DNA of 64,000 bases from the NCBI GenBank assembly GCA_024509875.1, contig JAMPIV010011333.1, positions 62,001 to 126,000 of the forward strand. The letters are read 5' to 3'. The stretch comes from Oreohelix idahoensis (taxonomy: Eukaryota; Mollusca; Gastropoda; Stylommatophora; Oreohelicidae). The translations under genes were made by a program, and so were the position numbers. Positions within the stretch are counted from its first letter, which is position 1; each line of letters begins with the position of its first letter. A model generated the notes under the pieces. It was not told the DNA's origin. It ran no database searches and worked only from the letters and a program-made list of their open reading frames with translations. This document shows, piece by piece, positions 59,157 through 64,000 of the stretch.

Positions 59157-60224
59157 ATGTCGACAAACACGACTTTAGTGATTACAGTTACAGTCTTACC
59201 TAAAACCTCTGTACTTGTCAGTGACGAAACAGTCGAATACATAACTTGGGTATTTTATTACGTGATATTCCCTAGCACTAGTATATTGGGAACAGTAGGA
59301 AACTTAACCAGCATTGTCGTAGTGACTAGACAGGGATTCAAGAAATCTTCAAATATACTGCTCGTCGCACTGGCTACATCCGACATTTTCGTTCTGACAG
59401 GTCTATGTAACTTTGCTCGGTATATTTTTACTGAAAAGGTTCCTATAGGCTTCAGGTTTTCAGAAAATACCAATTACATTTTTTATGTCTTGTGTATTCT
59501 TTTTTCCAGCTTTCATAATATTGGACTTTCTTGCTGTATGATAATTCCTGCTTTGATTACAGGAGAACGTATATTTGCCATATTTTTTCCACTGAAATTT
59601 CGCTTCATCGTGACGCCGCTACGAACAGTATTCGTGCTATCTTGTCTCTTTCTACTAAGTACCGCCACCGTTATTTATCAGAATGTTTTCTGCCTGCAGT
59701 TTAAACAAGTTATGATACAAGGTATACAGCTTGGACTTATTATCAATACAGACCTCTATAACCAGCATGTCAGAAGTGGCGTAATTGCAATATATCACAC
59801 CACGGTTAACTACATGACAGGACTCGTGCCAATTGTTCTCGTAACTGTCGGTTGTATTGTCATTGGAGTCCAACTCACTGTAATTAACAACCGACGCAGA
59901 AAGATGACATCTGGTGGAGGAACTCTAAAAAGTATTCTAACTCACCAAAAATCAGTCTCAAGAACAACTAAAACTTTAATCAGCATTTGTCTACTGTTTA
60001 TCGTGTGTAGTGGCTTTGGGTTTCTGATTGTGTATGTTACCAGAATTCATCCGCTTGATCAAGAAATTGGGCTGCAAAAAATATTGGACTCAATTAAAAT
60101 GTTCTTAATTTGCGTTAATAGTATTGGAAACTTTATTATTTACGTGGCTGTTAACAAAACTTTTAGGAACACCGGTATAAGGATTATTTGTCTTTCACTG
60201 ATTAATCCCTCTAAGTATATGTAA
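59157..60224 (+). CDS. Rhodopsin-class GPCR, chemosensory-receptor-like, paralogue
   Basis: Complete single-exon 355-residue receptor, mirror-image duplicate of 15005-16066. It shares all landmarks: NTT glycosylation site (4-6), TM1 VGNLTSIVV, TM2 LVALATSD, GERIFAIFFPLKF at the end of TM3, loop NRRRKMTSGGGT before TM6, CLLFIVCSGFGF in TM6 and NSIGNFIIYVAVNKTFR in TM7. It differs by a two-residue N-terminal insertion and scattered changes, densest in TM2-TM3 and the extreme C-terminus. The TM3-loop2 and TM5-TM6 cores are almost identical. No stops or frameshifts. The two genes face outward from the palindrome centre at their 3' ends. Ligand unknown. Confidence 0.9.
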   Translation: MSTNTTLVITVTVLPKTSVLVSDETVEYITWVFYYVIFPSTSILGTVGNLTSIVVVTRQGFKKSSNILLVALATSDIFVLTGLCNFARYIFTEKVPIGFRFSENTNYIFYVLCILFSSFHNIGLSCCMIIPALITGERIFAIFFPLKFRFIVTPLRTVFVLSCLFLLSTATVIYQNVFCLQFKQVMIQGIQLGLIINTDLYNQHVRSGVIAIYHTTVNYMTGLVPIVLVTVGCIVIGVQLTVINNRRRKMTSGGGTLKSILTHQKSVSRTTKTLISICLLFIVCSGFGFLIVYVTRIHPLDQEIGLQKILDSIKMFLICVNSIGNFIIYVAVNKTFRNTGIRIICLSLINPSKYM

Positions 60225-60459
60225 ACCCCATATGTTGAAGATCTAGGTGTAAGTGTATAAATGTATACATTTCTTCACTACTTTCTCAACTATACTTTCA
60301 AAGAGAAACATACACTTAGATAAAGTTACGTCTTGATTCATTGATAGTCTTTATTTTTATTGTTTCTCAGTCAAGTAATTTATCTAGGAAGTTGTTAAAA
60401 TATTTCATGTCTAATCATTTGTAATGTTTTATGATCATATGAATGAATATTATAACCGT
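60225..60459. other. 3' flank of the right GPCR to arm end
   Basis: Aligns inverted with 14780-15004. Similarity stops near 60455. Confidence 0.5.
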
Positions 60460-60984
60460 CATTGAGCACGGCGAGGCACGTAGAAAGCCCTGGTCATCCA
60501 CTGCACCTGACTTCATCTCCAGTCGTCTTGACATGTCTTGCCACTGGATTCAGATGGACCCAGGCGAGAGAGTGAGGTCGACGAACTGCGCAACTCTTCC
60601 TCACTTTAATTCAAATCACTGCGCAAGTCACTCTTCATCCATTCATCCATCCACTCACAACAAGTCCTGTGGCGATGGGCGAGCGGCGAAGCGGCAGGAG
60701 TGGGTACGCTGGCAGTCGTAGTCTCAGACCTACACACAGGCGGCTCAGGCCATATGGTCGTCTTCCACTGATCGGAGCAGCAGTGGGATTCGGCAGCCCC
60801 CTGAGTGTCTGAGCAGCCCTCTTTAGGAAAGCACTGCTCACCTCCATGGCATGAGGAAGGGGCTAGAAAAGGTGACCTAAACATTGCCTGCTCCACCATT
60901 ACCTAACCAGCTTACCGCGGTTGGTGGGTACCCTACTTCAACGGGCGACACATACAAAAAAGAAAGGACAGATTTTTCCCCCTC

Positions 60985-61711
60985 ATTCTAGGCGCATGGA
61001 ATTTGCGCACTCTCCTTGACAAAGACTTTAACGCAAACATACCTGAAAGGAGAACTGCCCTGATTGGGAGAGAACTGGCCAGATACAACATTGACATAGC
61101 AGCACTGAGTGAAACTCGACTTGCAGGCGAGGGCCAACTTTGCGAAAAGGGTGCAGGTTATACATTCTATTGGAGCGGAAGAGGAACTGAAGAAAGACGA
61201 GAAGCAGGGGTTGGATTTGCAATCAAAACAGCACTTGTTGGCAAGTTATCGGGGCCCCCAAAGGGAATAAATGACCGACTGATGACGGTCAAGATCCCCC
61301 TGCTTTATGGAAGAAAACATGCCACCATCATTAGCGCGTATGCACCAACTATGGCAAACCAGGATGACGTCAAGGATAAGTTTTATGAAGAACTACATGC
61401 AGTCATTGCATCAGTTCCTAAAGCAGATAAGCTCATAATTCTTGGTGACTTTAATGCAAGAGTAGTCTTAGATAACATCTCCTGGAATGGCACTACTGGA
61501 AAGTACGGCGTGGGTAGCTGTAACAGCAATGGACTTCTTCTCCTCCAGACTTGCGCAGAACATGACCTCCTTGTCACCAACACCATTTTTCGACTTCCTA
61601 CCCGCAACAGGACCTCCTGGATGCACCCTCGCTCAAAGCATTGGCACTTAATTGACTATGTAATTGTTAGGAAGAAGGACAGGCAAGATGTCCGGGTGAC
61701 CAAGTCTATGT
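60985..61711 (+). pseudogene. LINE endonuclease domain, interrupted
   Basis: Reads [25 protein letters not shown] (Glu), [36 protein letters not shown] (Asp/Asn) and [17 protein letters not shown]. It is open with no stops up to KSMW, where the insertion begins. Codons here carry Glu at the position of copy 1's TAG. The remaining C-terminal endonuclease His box lies beyond the insert. Confidence 0.87.
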
Positions 61712-61715
61712 GGTG

Positions 61716-63338
61716 TGTTGCGCACATATTCTTTTGTGTGGCGCACAAATTACTGTAAATACGCATACAAATGTAAAATGTATTTATTTGTCTGATAAAA
61801 ATATATTTATCTTTGAATTCACGATTTTCAGTCTAAAGAGACAGAACTCAGATTAGGCGATGGGTATTCATTCTGTGAGTTATCGGTTCTTATATCTTTC
61901 CTGAAGATCGAACTAGGCGTAGGAATCTGGGTTTACAGCGATCTATTCTGTGTTTGGTTGGGAATCGATTGTTCTTGCTTCAGAATATCTATGGCCCGAA
62001 TCTATGTGTAGTTCTGGTCTATGTAGGACGAGTATGTCTTACATTTTTATATCTTGGTATGTTTAAGTGGAACTATTTTTCCTTGTACTGTACTTTGGGG
62101 TCAGGTGCTTTCGGCGCATGAAGATACGTTAGAGAGTTTTTCGGTGATGAAGGAGCCTGGCACGACGTCATGTCTTAGACCTGTCCTAAGTTTGTGATCT
62201 CTTCGATTGATTATGGGGACGAAGATAGTTTCTTCTAGGATTGTTAAATCCATGAGTTCCCCAGTGTTAATTCAGTAACGCCAGGAGAGTGTTTGTGTTT
62301 GCTAGTATATTTCGTATGGCAAGGTAAAGAACTGTTCACTGAACTTTTTCATTCCTAGGCTCAGATGAGCAGATGTCGATATGAATTTACCTATGTATAT
62401 GTCGGGACGACATGTTATCTAGCAACACTGAATATGTTTATATGCAGCAATTATGAGGACAGAATATGCTGATTCTTATAGAATCATTTATTGTTGATGA
62501 ACAAAGCTTCGATTGAAGATTTGCTATACATCCGTATAGTGAGCGATGCTCAACAGGGAACCAGCAGCCATTTTGGAATTCTATTTATTTGGTAACCCTA
62601 CTTATTGCCGATCATCAACCAGAGAACAGGAATGCCCCCTTATTATCAGGTGATGATTAAGAGATCACAGGTATGAAGAAAACCCCAATACTAGTGGGTT
62701 AACATTATCTTCACATAGATTTGCTGTAATTTACCTAACGGAATCTTCGCTAGAAAGAGGTCCTGTTTAGGAGTCAAGTTTGAACAGTATTTATTAACCG
62801 ACATGCTCGGTCAGTAAGGCCTGATGATTGTATTTATAAACAATGGAAATCTAAGTGCTTGTATACAGATGTTCCATGGCAATGTGATCCAACATGAATG
62901 CAAATTTATGATGGTAGACCATTGATCAACACTATGCTGTTTATGTCGACTTGTGTTCCTGTAACGAGGCTCATACTGTCCATGTGTACGTCCTATTAAA
63001 TAATATGAAACGACCACAGTAGTCCAGCCATCCTTGACTTCCACCTGTGATTGGAGTGAGTGATCTGTGCACTTGTCGAACTATCATCCATTCGCGTTTG
63101 TCATTTGATGTTCACACTCACCCATTGCAACAGTATACACACACTTAACAGTACACCTTGTCAGGGCCCCAACAGTCGGTAACCTGACCTATGTACCGAA
63201 CATTGTGACTGGAAAAGCTTTATCAATGTGATGTCTAAGAACTACCAGTACTACATCTTATCAATGTGGTGGCACGTTATCCAAGCATACACTATATAGA
63301 GGAGGTATCAACGGGTGTCCAGTATAAAGCTCTTTATC
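61716..63338. mobile_element. Solo-LTR-like insertion, 1.62 kb, 4-bp duplication
   Basis: The LINE reading frame breaks at GGTG (61712-61715) and resumes after GGTG (63339-63342). The insert starts TGTTGCGCACA and ends CTCTTTATCA, giving TG...CA termini. It is non-coding. TATATAGA near 63292 is too close to the end for a clear promoter. TG/CA ends with a 4-bp target duplication fit a solitary LTR. Confidence 0.65.
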
Positions 63339-63342
63339 AGGT

Positions 63343-64000
63343 GCTGAATGCTGGACTGATCATCCCCTCATTGTGTCTAAACTTAAAATTCGTATCCAAC
63401 CAGCCAGGCGCCCTCAGGGGAAGAAAACTCATAAAAGACTGGATGTCAGCAAACTAAAGAAGACAAAAATCAAACAGTCATTTACTGACACCCTAGAAGA
63501 CCGTCTCAAATCTATCTCGTTAGACGGCCAAAGTGTGGAAACAAATTGGGCAGCCCTAAGTGAGCAGATCTACAACACTGCTACAGAGGTCCTGGGTCCC
63601 GCCATCAAGAAACAAAATGACTGGTTTGATGAGAACTCAGATGATATAAAGAAGATGTTGGTTGAGAAACACCATCTCCATAAAGCATATTTAAATGATC
63701 CAAAATCTGCATCAAAGAAAGACACTTTCAACAACATGCGTAGAATCGTCCAACATAAACTACGCCAAATGCGGGATTCATGGCTGAGTAATAAAGCAGA
63801 TGAGCTTCAAGGCTTTACTGACAGCCATGACTTGAAGAATTTTTACCATGCACTCAAAGCGGTCTATGGTCCAACATCATCAGGATCATTTCCCCTCCTT
63901 AATGCAGATGGAAAAACACTAATTACAGACAAGGAAAAAATTCTCCAACGCTGGGTCGAACACTTTAATAATATTCTGAACCAGCCATCATCTATTAACG
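63343..64000 (+). pseudogene. LINE polyprotein continued: end of endonuclease and connector, runs off window
   Basis: Resumes at ECWTDHPLIVSKLKI (terminal endonuclease His box), then the connector ...KQSFTDTLEDRLKSISLDG... and ...ILQRWVEHFNNILNQPSSIN at the window edge, just before RT. It has no stops in about 218 codons and lacks the one-base loss seen in copy 1 (GCAGATGGAAAAAC here). This confirms that copy 1's break is a lesion. Confidence 0.85.

Larger units (their letters stand above)
43338..60455 (-). repeat. Right arm of the large inverted duplication
   Basis: Reverse-complement partner of 14780-37590. Right-only insertions are the LINE material at about 46253-50110 and the RTE copy at 51946-55066. 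The outer end fades near 60455, where another LINE 5' region starts. The inner end abuts the GATGAT tail of the LINE at 43344. The mirrored block order is complete, with no local reordering seen. Confidence 0.85.
60460..64000 (+). mobile_element. LINE with C2H2-type family, copy 2, split and cut by window edge
   Basis: Same family as 46498-50110. 60619-60980 matches its 5' UTR. 60460-60618 is extra upstream sequence not present in copy 1 and may be further 5' UTR or a separate fragment. The endonuclease is open to 61711, where a TG...CA insertion intervenes. Coding similarity resumes at 63343 and runs off the window in the pre-RT region. Confidence 0.85.

Noticed and set aside
43338..60455. 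Assembly artefact from inverted haplotype or chimeric read
   Set aside because: The arms differ in sequence throughout, in minisatellite copy number and in private insertions with clean target duplications; artefactual arms would be near identical.

Overview
What it is. This is eukaryotic, AT-rich, intron-poor intergenic DNA packed with transposable elements. The only two host genes I can support are a pair of intact single-exon rhodopsin-class GPCRs of the lineage-expanded type annotated as chemosensory receptors in heterobranch gastropods. Together with RTE-like LINEs, tRNA-derived SINEs, Tc1-like elements and a Gmr1-type LTR element, this suggests a mollusc, probably a gastropod. The species cannot be fixed from the sequence alone. 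Layout. (1) About 1-8.2 kb: the tail of an unidentified ORF entering from the window edge, a ~405-bp tandem repeat, a long featureless stretch, a LINE 3' remnant and a tRNA-like SINE fragment. (2) 8.2-14.56 kb: an RTE-like LINE with an 11-bp target-site duplication, itself split by a 3.2-kb TG...CA insertion with a 5-bp duplication. (3) About 14.78-60.46 kb: one large, diverged inverted duplication. The left arm (14.78-37.59 kb) and right arm (43.34-60.46 kb) match as reverse complements in collinear blocks. Each arm carries one GPCR (15005-16066 minus, 59157-60224 plus), one 40-bp-unit minisatellite (15 versus 19 units), one old SINE and a ~1-kb repeat 'D' present twice per arm. Later insertions differ between arms. 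On the left are a Tc1-like element, a 318-bp insert, two LTR-like repeats 'B' and the Gmr1-like element. On the right are an RTE copy and a second LINE family. The other arm often preserves the empty site. The ~5.7-kb loop between the arms holds a Tc1-like transposon, hairpin-rich unique sequence, a SINE and a 5'-truncated LINE. (4) 60.46-64.0 kb: a LINE of the same family as 46.5-50.1 kb, split by a 1.6-kb solo-LTR-like insertion and running off the window. How it fits together. The receptor genes are probably the only functional host genes. They were duplicated with at least 15-20 kb of flank into a head-out palindrome, then diverged to roughly 83% protein identity while both stayed open. 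Everything else is mobile-element history, which the two arms date relative to one another. The most unusual single element is the retroelement at 28486-33264. Its RT looks Ty3/gypsy-like, but integrase lies upstream of RT-RNase H, which is the Gmr1 arrangement. All percentages and boundaries were judged by eye.
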